Part shown: positions 47,791 through 56,564 of the stretch, piece after piece
Layout: every line of letters starts with the position of its first letter
Position numbering within the stretch: position 1 is the first letter of the stretch
From: Onchidella celtica
Lineage: Eukaryota; Mollusca; Gastropoda; Systellommatophora; Onchidiidae
Length of the DNA: 64,000 nucleotides
Assembly: GCA_963931925.1 (NCBI GenBank)
Contig: OZ007569.1
Location: 25,106,662 to 25,170,661 of the forward strand
Direction: 5' to 3'
Program-made: the position numbers and the translations under genes
The notes under the pieces: generated by a model
The model's database searches: none
Told to the model about the DNA's origin: nothing
The model's input: the letters and a program-made list of their open reading frames with translations, nothing else

Positions 47791-48464
47791 CTCCACACGT
47801 ATTTGACTAAATATAAAAAGGCAGGCAGCCTTAGTAAACTTGAACCAAATGACGCTAGTTTTCCAATGATATTGATAATAATAATATACTCCAACAATCA
47901 AGTATGACTAAATGATCTTGCTCACATGAAAAATGTGTCACCGCAGCGTGGACCACGCATGATTCAGACCGCATGCACCATCTGGTGTCAAAATGAAGAG
48001 ATGAGACCGTGACGCTTGGCTCAGTCATATTGGAGCAACAGGCTGTCCTTTCAACAAATTATTTCCATCAAATTTTAAACTTCTCCCTCTGTTCTATAGA
48101 AAGTAAGCCGTCTGTAATGATGGTTTCCGGAAATATGGGCTGGCGAAATGGTCGCTGTGAAGACCTTTGTTTCTCAAGAGCTTCAGCCTAGTGCGGTTAG
48201 CACTCATGCCGAAATATTCTTTATTGTTGTCTGTTCAATATAGTGTAGGGGTGGGGGAGGATGGGTGTGTGTGTGTGTGCGGTTGGGAGGGGGGGGGGAG
48301 CGAAGAGAGAATTCTTTTCATTTTATGACCACGACATCTGACGGCTCGTTACTCACAGTGACAAGTGATGCATCCTGAAGTCTGACTGTTCATGACACAT
48401 TGTTTATTGTAACTTTTTTTTTTTTCAAAACGAAGAAAAGGCAGTTTTTGTAAGTATATTATTT
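47791..48464. other. No gene recognised
   Basis: Mixed sequence with a GT/G-rich patch at 48248-48300 and a T-run at 48414. No exon is recognised. Confidence 0.35.
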
Positions 48465-48781
48465 ATTTATCTATCCATCCACACATCCGTCCGCCTGTCT
48501 GTCCGCCCTCCCATCCCTCCATTCATCCATCCATCCATTCGTCCGTCCGTCCGTCCGTCCGTCCGTCCATCCATCCATTCATCCACCCATCCATTCGTCC
48601 GTCCGTCCGTCCATCCATCCATCCATCCATCGATCCATCCATCCACCCATCCATTCGTCCGTCCGTCCATCCGTCCATCCATCCAGCCATCCATTCACCC
48701 ATCCACCCACCCGTCCATCCATCCATCCATCCATCCATTCACCCATCCACCCACCCACCCATCCATCCATCCATCCATCCA
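48465..48781. repeat. ATCC/GTCC tetranucleotide array, left part
   Basis: Tetranucleotides of the form (A/G)TCC with ACCC and ATTC variants. The array is cut at 48781 by the LTR retrotransposon and resumes at 57782. Confidence 0.95.
48777..48781 (+). repeat. LTR retrotransposon target-site duplication (left)
   Basis: ATCCA directly before the 5' LTR, identical to 57782-57786. Because the target is itself an ATCC repeat, the exact length is ambiguous. Confidence 0.7.
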
Positions 48782-49108
48782 TGTCAAGGGTTAGGACTAG
48801 AATTGTTGTGCTGGGTCACAGTTTGTTTTTGTAACGCTTTTTCTTAGAGATGGAAAGAAAGTGGGGCAGTGACGGTGCAATTCTCGGCCCCGTGATTTTG
48901 ATAAACTTTAACAGGGGTGAGGAAAGGGAGTGAGTAAATTCGTACATAAAACGTAGAGGGTTTAGAGACTTTGGCAAGGGTTTTGATATCTTAAATTGAC
49001 CTTGTCTGTTACTATTAATAGAATCTATTAATACTACGAGCTGAGCTCGAAATGGATGCACCAATCAAATTTGGGCAGTTGGCTGGGGATTTGCAGATGG
49101 TCAGACGG

Positions 49109-49115
49109 TATATAA
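49109..49115 (+). promoter_or_regulatory. TATA-box candidate in the 5' LTR
   Basis: TATATAA in the context GGTATATAACC, about 330 bp into the LTR. It would place the transcript start near 49140. The 3' LTR has the same box at 56892-56898. Confidence 0.5.
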
Positions 49116-49827
49116 CCAGAGCCATTACTATGTTTGAGCACTCCATGCAGAATTGTTATCCATCTGCGAGGGCAGTCGGCGTGGATTCAGCCTGAGAGAA
49201 TCAGAAGATTGTTAAAGCCATGTCTATGACCTTAATAGACATTGGAATGAGACCATACGCTATTACGAAATGATCTACTGCTATTATCTCCAGCTCCCTG
49301 ATCTCGGATCAGGGGCCAATCGTAAGTTTCTAGATCTACCTGCTGATTCGACGATGAACGTGAATCTGACCTTAGGTTTCCAGTAGAAGTGCTACCAAAG
49401 AATGCAAGACCATAATGTATTTTACATGCAACTAGATCTAGCATGAATGTCTGGTATACACATTTGTAAATTGAAATTGATGTGTCTGGATGAGGCTGGG
49501 GATTGCCAGCCCATCCTAGAGTATATCTAGATCTAATGTAACTACGTCAGTTGTGTTGACGAGTTATATCCTTTTTAAGTGGTAGGCACAAATAACTGTG
49601 TTAACATTGTCGTCTGAGACATTAAAATATTATTTGTTAGATAGTAGGTAGGCTGTGTCTGAAAGATGGATAAGTAATAATTAAATTGTGAATGAGTTAG
49701 AATGATATAATCTTTTAGGAATCTAGAGGAGACTTTTAGTGATGTATTATTGAATTTTCATTTGATGCTGCTGATGTTGTCTTTTTAGAATGTAAGAGCT
49801 AGACGAAATTGTTAGGGAATTTAAAGT

Positions 49828-49833
49828 AATAAA
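49828..49833 (+). terminator. Polyadenylation signal in the LTR (5' copy)
   Basis: AATAAA downstream of the TATA candidate. The copy used for the genomic transcript would be the one at 57611-57616. Confidence 0.4.
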
Positions 49834-50001
49834 TTTGTGGCCCTGCAAGGTCCTTGATAAAACTTACTTGAATCGTTATTAGTATATGTGGCATGGCATG
49901 AAAGAATAATGTCTAAAACCTCTCGATAGTTTAAAATGCAGTCGAACCTATAATTCATAATAACCACCCTGTAACACTCGAGGACCCAACCCGGGTAACA
50001 C

Positions 50002-50014
50002 TGGAGAGGGACCC
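50002..50014 (+). promoter_or_regulatory. Primer-binding-site candidate
   Basis: TGGAGAGGGACCC starts one base after the 5' LTR, where a tRNA-complementary site beginning TGG is expected. I could not match it to a particular tRNA. Confidence 0.4.
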
Positions 50015-51393
50015 TTAAAGAACTTAAACAACGCCATGCCATAGATAAATTATTTAAAATCTATTGTATTTTTATTCCATTATTTAATATTGTACTGTTG
50101 TAACATTATGTTTTCAGGTCCTTTTTATTATAGATTTTAGGCAATTTGTATTAATTTAACATTTTGTTTCAATTTCATATGGTGAACTCAACATCCCATT
50201 GACCCGACGACACCGGCGAGGGACATTCTTCACCTTACAGATCTACCTAAGACAGAAACGCATTTTTTTTTGGATTGGAGCTATGGTTTGAGGATACTTA
50301 CCATCTGAATTCCTCAAAAACAAAGTTAAGTGAACCATCTATCTAACAGTCTTGAGGAGGGCGACGTACTTTCCGCTCTGTGTGTGTTCCAGGCTATTTT
50401 ACTATTTACTATATGTTTAGTTTAAGAGCGGGAGGTTGGTTGGGGTCATAGTATAGCATATCTTCTTTGCCATTACGAAGGATATTGGAATGCCTTGGTG
50501 GCTATTGATAACTCGGGGGGATTTGCTTCACTGTGAATAGTTCTATTAGGGATCCATTATTTGTATAGACTGTGGCGTTTCTTTTCCTTCCTTAAATTTT
50601 TTAGGAAGATGTCTCTCCTGTCTTCTTCTTAAACTTTCTGTAATATAAGTTAGGACTTGTAGGGTCTGTTATCGTTCGTTTTACTTGTCAGTATAGCGTC
50701 TTGTTTATTGTATTTCTTTTTCCTTCCTTATAAACTTTAAACTACTATACTAACATTGTTATGTTTACAATATATGCCTGAGGTGTTTCACGTGCTAAAA
50801 CCACGTTGAAGTGTAATCTGGTATTGACATATGAGAGAGAGAGGAATATAATAAATTTTTGTTCACGTGCTAATTTCACGGTGAATATAGAGAGAATAAT
50901 TTTGCAGTGGTAACAGAAGACACTGCGTGTGCGCGTTTTGAGAAGAGAGAGATATTGCAAATTTGTCGTGTTGAGAGAGAGATATATTTTTGATTCATCG
51001 CATTGAGAGAGCGATTCATTTTTCACAGTGATAACAGAGGACACTGGTTCGTCGCGTTGAGAGAGACATAAATTTTGAGAGTGATCACTCAAGACATTAA
51101 TTTATCGCATTAAAGGCGATAGATATATTTTATTGCAGTGGGAGCAACGGATAGACGGCACTGCCTTACTAGAATTCATATTCAGAGAGAGAGAGAGAGA
51201 TAAAGTTTTTGCAGTGGAAGAGACACTGCCTGTAATTTACAGAGAGAGATAGAACGTTCTTTTCGCGAAGCAGTGCTAACGTAAGACACTGAATTAATAT
51301 TAACAGACAATAACTGTTAGAGATAATATAATTGATACCGCGATATACCTTAACAGTAGGTAAATACTTACTAGTTACAGACTTTAACATATC
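50015..51393 (+). other. Long leader of the LTR retrotransposon
   Basis: About 1.4 kb between the primer site and gag. The first half is AT-rich and unremarkable. The second half (about 50820-51300) is made of degenerate GAGAGAGA-containing units and short inverted repeats. Confidence 0.7.
50904..51291 (+). promoter_or_regulatory. Five CAGTG/CACTG hairpins in the leader
   Basis: Inverted repeats lie at 50904-50926 (GCAGTG/CACTGC), 51026-51046 (CAGTG/CACTG), 51135-51164 (GCAGTG/CACTGC), 51211-51229 (GCAGTG/CACTGC) and 51271-51291 (CAGTG/CACTG). Loops are 7-18 nt, most containing AGA just before the right arm. GAGTGATCACTC (about 51079-51090) and TATCGC...GCGATA (about 51104-51122) lie among them. 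A role in dimerisation or packaging of the genomic RNA is a guess. Confidence 0.5.
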
Positions 51394-52371
51394 ATGGCCG
51401 AGTTTCTTAAATACTTTGAATCTGCCAAAGTTCTGGGCATACCAGAGGAAGAACGCGCCTCGTGGTGCGAACGACAAGTACAGCAAGATCGAGATCGTGA
51501 GGATCGGCTAGCAGCAAGAGAGAGAGAAAAAGAAGAAAGAGAAAGAGAAAGAGAAAAAGAAGAAAGAGAAAGAGAAAAAGAAGCAAGAGAGAGAGAAAAA
51601 GAGGCTGTAGGGAGAGAAAAAAGAGAGCATGAACTCGCAATGAAGAAGTTAGAGCGAGAATCGCTTGTGGCCCCCACTGCTGCCAGCAATACGTATGCTA
51701 AGAAACCAAAACTGCCGACGTTTAATGAAAAACTCGACCGGATCGACGCATATTTACATCGGTTCGAGCTACACGCTAAATGCGTCGGATGGCAGCAGGC
51801 GATGTACAGTTCATGCCTGTCTAATTTACTAACAGGTAAGGCTCTAGAAGTATTTCATAGCCTCAAAGTAGAGGATGCCAACGACTATGACAAGCTTAAA
51901 ACAGCACTGCTTAAGCGATTCCAGCATACCGAGGATGGCTTTCATCAAAGATTTCGCTCATGTAAACCTGAGCCATCTGAAAATTTCTCAACTTATGTGA
52001 ATCGGCTGAAACATTACTTAGACCGCTGGATCGAGCTCGCGAACGTAACTACCGGAAATTGTCTTCAACTTTATGATTTGGTCTTAAAAGATCAAATCTA
52101 TACGGCATGTCATTCCGATTTGGTTGCCCACCTTAAAGAGAGGGCACCGACATCATCTGAAGAAATCACATCGTGCGCGGAACGTTATGCGTCCGCCCAC
52201 CCAAATCGTCCTTTGGCAAAGCCTTCAACTGTAGCACCGTGTTATGCCAACGTAGGCAAAGGAGCGCCAACCGGACACGATCGTTCAAGGCCGACTCGTC
52301 GTCAGGCCCCAAATCCGCGCTCTCAATCAGAGCCGCCTTTTTTTAGACAGAGATTTTCCGAATCGAGGTAA
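51394..52371 (+). CDS. gag: Gag polyprotein, N-terminal and capsid part
   Basis: The structural protein of the retrotransposon particle, which packages the RNA in the cytoplasm. The start is the first ATG of a long open frame after the leader. Residues 33-90 are almost entirely R/E/K and should form a charged coiled coil. From about 105 (KLPTFNEKLDRIDAYLHRFE) a retrotransposon-type capsid region runs to about 270, with LLTGKALEVFHSL at 145-157. Residues about 183-268 (FRSCKPEP, then LKHYLDRWIE, LYDLVLKDQIY and LKERAPTSSEE) resemble the SCAN domain, whose proposed origin is the capsid of a Gmr1-like element. The frame stops at 52369-52371, before the nucleic-acid-binding part, which is in the +1 frame. 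The coding sequence passes through a T7 run at 52338-52344, where the frames probably switch. Either a one-base insertion, a sequence error or programmed frameshifting would explain this. Confidence 0.88.
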   Translation: MAEFLKYFESAKVLGIPEEERASWCERQVQQDRDREDRLAAREREKEEREREREKEEREREKEAREREKEAVGREKREHELAMKKLERESLVAPTAASNTYAKKPKLPTFNEKLDRIDAYLHRFELHAKCVGWQQAMYSSCLSNLLTGKALEVFHSLKVEDANDYDKLKTALLKRFQHTEDGFHQRFRSCKPEPSENFSTYVNRLKHYLDRWIELANVTTGNCLQLYDLVLKDQIYTACHSDLVAHLKERAPTSSEEITSCAERYASAHPNRPLAKPSTVAPCYANVGKGAPTGHDRSRPTRRQAPNPRSQSEPPFFRQRFSESR

Positions 52372-52684
52372 TGTATCCCCGCGTCGAGGATACCAGAGCT
52401 ATTCTTTTTACGAACCTCGCCCATATTATCGTGGCAACTATCCAGGCCAACAATATAACCGGCCTCAGGGACCGCCGCGACGAGTGCATTTTGATAATAA
52501 TCATGATTATGATAGGCCGCAGAATCTTCCCTATCGTGGAAACGATCCTAATCGTACTATGTGTTTTAGGTGTAATAGGGTAGGCCACATACAGAGATTT
52601 TGTAACGTGAAAGTGGAATCGGCAAATGCCTGCTCGGTTAAATCTACACCTTATGAGATTGACGGTCATTCTGAATCTTCATGA
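52345..52684 (+). CDS. gag: Gag C-terminal, zinc-knuckle part (+1 frame)
   Basis: After the T7 run the +1 frame is open. It encodes an R/G/Y/P/N-rich stretch (SFYEPRPYYRGNYPGQQY) and then one CCHC knuckle, CFRCNRVGHIQRFC, the nucleocapsid RNA-binding motif. It ends in a TGA at 52682-52684, which is in frame with pol. The composition continues that of the end of the preceding gag frame, so this is the remainder of Gag rather than a separate gene. The left limit is set just after the T-run; the exact join is not determined. Confidence 0.8.
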
Positions 52685-52690
52685 CAATCA
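52682..52690 (+). promoter_or_regulatory. Candidate stop-codon readthrough signal, gag/pol junction
   Basis: TGA followed directly by CAATCA. The six bases fit CARYYA, the 3' context that promotes readthrough in the tobacco mosaic virus type. Gag's last segment and pol are in the same frame, with no other stop between them. Confidence 0.55.
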
Positions 52691-52705
52691 AAAGATATTC
52701 CAGTC

Positions 52706-55700
52706 ATGTCCGCCCTACATGAACTGGGTGAATTAACATTTTACCAGGGCCGCGTGAACGCGATTCGCGCTTCTGTTCTACGTGACTCCGGATGCACGAC
52801 TATCGGCGTTCGACAGTCACTAGTCCGTCCAACACAATTTTTGGATAAAGAGGTAACTTGTATTACTTTTGGCGGATCTGTAGAGCGATTCCGTCTTGCA
52901 GAAGTTTATATTGATACACCTTTTCTCACAGGTATTGTTACTGCATGTGTACTGCCTAATCCGGTGGCTGATATAATCATAGGGAATGTACCTCAAGTAA
53001 ATAAGTTTCCTATCGGTAACTTGGAAATTTGGACTGAGGATGAGAGTGTTGCTTGTGCGACAACACGCCTACAATCGAGTCGACGCGCAGACAGTTTATT
53101 GAATAATCCTACTATTGAAGTGAACATAACGTCTAGTGCATTTCATGATGAGCAACATTCAGATCCCACATTGAAACATTTGTTTGCTAAGGTTGATCCT
53201 ACCGCACCGGATACCTCTAAGTTTCTTATTAAAGATGACTTATTATATCGTAATTTTCAGAGTGAGCGAGAGACCGTTATGCAGCTTGTAGTACCGAGAT
53301 CTTTTCGTCGCGACATTATTCGTCTCGCGCATGACACTTCCTTGGCGGGTCACCAAGGAAAGGCCAGAACTAAGTCTCGTATACTATCGCAATTTTTTTG
53401 GCCCAGTATTTACGCAGATGTAAACCGGTTCGTATCAACATGTGACGTATGTCAGAGACGTACTCCTAAAGGAAGAGCATCCCGGGCTCCTCTGCAGGAG
53501 ATGCCGATGGTCTCCAGACCATTTGAGCGCGTTGCCGTAGATATAGTTGGACCCCTACACAAGTCAGACAGAGGACATCGTTTTATACTTTCTGTCATTG
53601 ACTACGCAACCCGTTGGCCAGAAGCCATTCCGCTAAAAGACATTTCAGCTGATCATGTCGCTGAGGCCCTTATTACTATTTTTCCGCGTCTTGGCTTTCC
53701 GGTTGAAATTTTATCGGACAGAGGTCCACAGTTTACCTCTAAGCTTTTTAAGAAAGTCTTGGAATTGGTCGGGATTAAACAAAGATTGACATCTCCATAC
53801 CACCCACAGTCTAATGGCTGCTGTGAACGGTGGAATGCTACCATGAAAGCAATGCTTGCACGAGTTTCCGCCGACAAGCCGAGTGATTGGGATCGACAAC
53901 TCCCCGCTATTCTTTTTGCATACCGAGAACTGCCGAACGCATCGACGGGTTTTTCCCCCTTCGAATTATTGTATGGTCGTAAGCCGCGTGGTCCAATGGC
54001 CATACTCCATGATTTATTCGCCGGATCAGACACCGACGACAATGATACGCGGTCTGCATATCAATACGTTGTAGACTTGCGCCATCGAATTCTTAACGCA
54101 TGTCAGCTCGCACAAAAATCTTCAGCTGCGCATGCTAGTCTTTATAAACTATATCGTGATCAAGGTAGCCGATTGCGAACCTTGGCCGTCGGAGACCAAA
54201 CTCTTGTTCTCCTTCCGGAGACGAAAAATAAACTCCTTCTTACATGGAAGGGACCTTTTAAAGTTCTAAAGAGACTTTCTCGAGTGAATTATCTTATCAA
54301 GATTCGGGGACAGGACAAAGTCTTCCATATAAATATGTTAAAGCAGTACCTGTCCGACGATGATAATCGACAGAATAATCGCCGAAATGTGATTGCTCAG
54401 GCCAATGCGGCCTTGGTTTCAGTTGACGATGATGATCCTATTAAGATAGAGAATTCAATCCCCGCACTTCGATCTTCTGAAAACACTTCGGATGTAAATA
54501 TAAATCCAGATTTATCTGAATCGCAAAGACAAGATATAAGAGATTTGCTTAACGAGTTTACTACAGTCTTTACTGATCTACCAGGTAATACTTCTTTGGT
54601 ACAACATGTTATAAGATTAAAGACGGATATACCCGTCTTTGTTAAACCATACCCGCGTCCGCTGCACGCACGGGAGACTATAATAACCGAGGTACGTAAC
54701 GTGTTTCACCTGGGAGTGATAGAGCGATCGACGAGCCCATATGGCTCGCCCATCGTCTTAGTGAAAAAAAAAGATGATACGGTCCGTTTTTGTATTGACT
54801 ATCGTGGGCTTAATGAGGTTACGATGTGTGACGCTGGGCCGATTCCCAACCGGGAGAATCTTTTTGCGCAGTTAGCGAGGGCAACGGTTTTTTCTGGGGT
54901 TGACCTTTCCAAAAGCTATTGGCAAATTCCGCTTGATGAGAATAGCAAGCAATATACCGCTTTTCAGACTCCGTTGGGTCTTATGCAGTGGCGCTATATG
55001 CCTTTCGGGTTAGTTACAGCCCCTGCCACTTTCGCCCGTATGATGACAATATTGCTCCAGGGTATGAATTCCGTGTTGTCCTATTTTGACGACATTTGTA
55101 TTTATGAAACCGATTGGTCGGGCCACCTCGCAGCCCTACGACAAGTTTTTGTTGCTCTTCGTCGGGCTGGCCTTGCGGCGAAACCCAGTAGGGTGTTTTT
55201 AGGATATAATGAAATTAATTTTTTGGGCCATACAATTGCCCACGGCGTTCGGACTCCTGATGACAAGAAGATAACTGCCATCTTGGAGCTCCAACCTCCT
55301 CGAACTAAGAAAGAAGTTCGTAGTTTATTGGGCTTTCTTAACTATTATAGGAAATTCATTCCAAATTTTTCTTCGCTTACAGCTCCGTTGTCGGACCTCA
55401 CAAGAAAGAATTTTCCTAATAAAGTGAAACGGACAACCGAATGTGCTGATACACTTCGTACCGTTCAACAATTGTTTTCCAATTCCCCCATTCTCATACT
55501 GCCAGATATAAACCAAATATTTATTGTCCGCACTGATGCGTCGGACAAGGGATTGGGAGCTGTGTTATTACAGGAACGAGATGATACCTTGCGGCCATGT
55601 CTATACGCCAGCCGCAAGTTGCTAGATAGGGAATGCCGCTATGCAATTATCGAGCGAGAGTGCCTCGCTATCATTTTTGCTGTAAACGCATTTTCGCGAT

Positions 55701-55885
55701 ATCTACTCATGTCCGAGTTTATAATTGAAACGGACCATCGTCCGTTGTTATTCTTGAAGACTAATAGGGCTAAAAATGCTCGATTAACCAGGTGGAGTCT
55801 TGCACTCCAGGAATACCGGTTTGTTATCCGGGCTATCCCTGGCGGTGACAATTCCCAAGCTGATATTTTGTCACGTCTCATTTAA
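52706..55885 (+). CDS. pol: Pol polyprotein: protease - integrase - RT - RNase H
   Basis: This 1059-codon frame carries all replication enzymes. The first ATG is at 52706, but the frame is open back to the TGA at 52682, so pol is probably made as a Gag-Pol fusion. Protease: VLRDSGCT at 24-31, with Asp27 of DSG, and ADIIIG at 88-93. Integrase: HHCC zinc site at His209, His216, Cys246 and Cys249; DDE residues Asp279 (VAVDIVGP), Asp338 (LSDRGPQF) and Glu374 (SNGCCERWN), with 35 residues between the last two; a GPF module at 516-518. RT: about 640-845, with VDLSKSYWQIPL (Asp733) and the YFDD box at 793-796. RNase H: TDAS (Asp944), ERECLAI (983-989), TDH (Asp1010) and ADILSR (Asp1053). No stop or frameshift is present and all catalytic residues are intact. 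Integrase ahead of RT is the Gmr1-like order. I saw no chromodomain. Confidence 0.96.
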   Translation: MSALHELGELTFYQGRVNAIRASVLRDSGCTTIGVRQSLVRPTQFLDKEVTCITFGGSVERFRLAEVYIDTPFLTGIVTACVLPNPVADIIIGNVPQVNKFPIGNLEIWTEDESVACATTRLQSSRRADSLLNNPTIEVNITSSAFHDEQHSDPTLKHLFAKVDPTAPDTSKFLIKDDLLYRNFQSERETVMQLVVPRSFRRDIIRLAHDTSLAGHQGKARTKSRILSQFFWPSIYADVNRFVSTCDVCQRRTPKGRASRAPLQEMPMVSRPFERVAVDIVGPLHKSDRGHRFILSVIDYATRWPEAIPLKDISADHVAEALITIFPRLGFPVEILSDRGPQFTSKLFKKVLELVGIKQRLTSPYHPQSNGCCERWNATMKAMLARVSADKPSDWDRQLPAILFAYRELPNASTGFSPFELLYGRKPRGPMAILHDLFAGSDTDDNDTRSAYQYVVDLRHRILNACQLAQKSSAAHASLYKLYRDQGSRLRTLAVGDQTLVLLPETKNKLLLTWKGPFKVLKRLSRVNYLIKIRGQDKVFHINMLKQYLSDDDNRQNNRRNVIAQANAALVSVDDDDPIKIENSIPALRSSENTSDVNINPDLSESQRQDIRDLLNEFTTVFTDLPGNTSLVQHVIRLKTDIPVFVKPYPRPLHARETIITEVRNVFHLGVIERSTSPYGSPIVLVKKKDDTVRFCIDYRGLNEVTMCDAGPIPNRENLFAQLARATVFSGVDLSKSYWQIPLDENSKQYTAFQTPLGLMQWRYMPFGLVTAPATFARMMTILLQGMNSVLSYFDDICIYETDWSGHLAALRQVFVALRRAGLAAKPSRVFLGYNEINFLGHTIAHGVRTPDDKKITAILELQPPRTKKEVRSLLGFLNYYRKFIPNFSSLTAPLSDLTRKNFPNKVKRTTECADTLRTVQQLFSNSPILILPDINQIFIVRTDASDKGLGAVLLQERDDTLRPCLYASRKLLDRECRYAIIERECLAIIFAVNAFSRYLLMSEFIIETDHRPLLFLKTNRAKNARLTRWSLALQEYRFVIRAIPGGDNSQADILSRLI

Positions 55886-56564
55886 ATTCCTATTAAAGAG
55901 TGTTGTGTCTTGTATTGGGGTTGGATAGTGCTTGTCCCCCTCAATTCTAGACGGTGGATGGATTCACACTTATCTTGTTCATTACTTTATGAACCAGTTT
56001 TACAATCTTTTTTTTGTGAATATCCTCTTTCCACCAGCGTCATTCCTGACTGTGACCTGAACTTCTGGCAAACCTGACGCCCTTGTCAGCGGGTCAATGA
56101 GATGGAGACATGGCAAACCAAGCTACCAGAGCTACTGCTGCCATTGGATACCACAGTATTTTAATTAACAATATATTGTGTGTGAATGTGTATATAAGCA
56201 GCAATTGTGTGTGTTGACTAGATAATTATGAGCCTATTCCTTCAGTAAGGCTTCATTATTTGATAATAGTTATACTTTAATCCAGCAGTATACAGTGATA
56301 TACTCATTTGTTATTATAGATGTTCCTAAGAAATTTGATTATGCGCAGTAAGAATGTTTCGATAGACTAGATTCTATAGAACGTGACATCAATAATTGTA
56401 TGCTTTTTGTCCATCCAATATGCACGTTCTTAGTTAGATTTTTCTTCTCAAGCTTAAGGCTCATTTTTCTACAGTACTACTTAAGCCCCTACCACAATAA
56501 CTTTGGGATTTCTTGGATCCTATCGTGTAAATTTTTATTAAAATTTTCACTGGGGTGGGGGATA
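55886..56564 (+). other. Spacer between pol and the 3' LTR; no env
   Basis: 679 bp without a credible reading frame, so there is no envelope-like gene. It ends in the purine tract. Confidence 0.7.
56552..56562 (+). promoter_or_regulatory. Polypurine tract
   Basis: GGGGTGGGGGA, two bases before the 3' LTR, is the expected plus-strand DNA primer site despite one T. Confidence 0.75.

Larger units (their letters stand above)
48782..50000 (+). repeat. 5' LTR
   Basis: Begins TGTCAAGGGT and ends GGGTAACA, so TG...CA termini. Matched base for base with 56565-57781 at an offset of 7783 except for three substitutions and a GG present only here near the end. Short antisense reading frames inside both LTRs are duplicated simply because the LTRs are. 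Confidence 0.95.

Noticed and set aside
48816..49064. 82-codon antisense frame, identical at 56599-56847
   Set aside because: It is inside the LTR and therefore duplicated with it. No domain, and identity between copies only reflects the recent insertion.
49232..49444. 70-codon antisense frame in the LTR, repeated with one change at 57015-57227
   Set aside because: Same reason. The one residue change is the C/T difference between the LTRs, so there is no sign of coding selection.
51394..51640. Gag coiled-coil region as another GA microsatellite
   Set aside because: It is AG-rich, but it lies at the start of a long open frame that leads without a stop into a recognisable capsid region, so I take it as coding.
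53653..54042. 129-codon antisense frame inside pol
   Set aside because: Shadow of the intact integrase coding sequence on the other strand.
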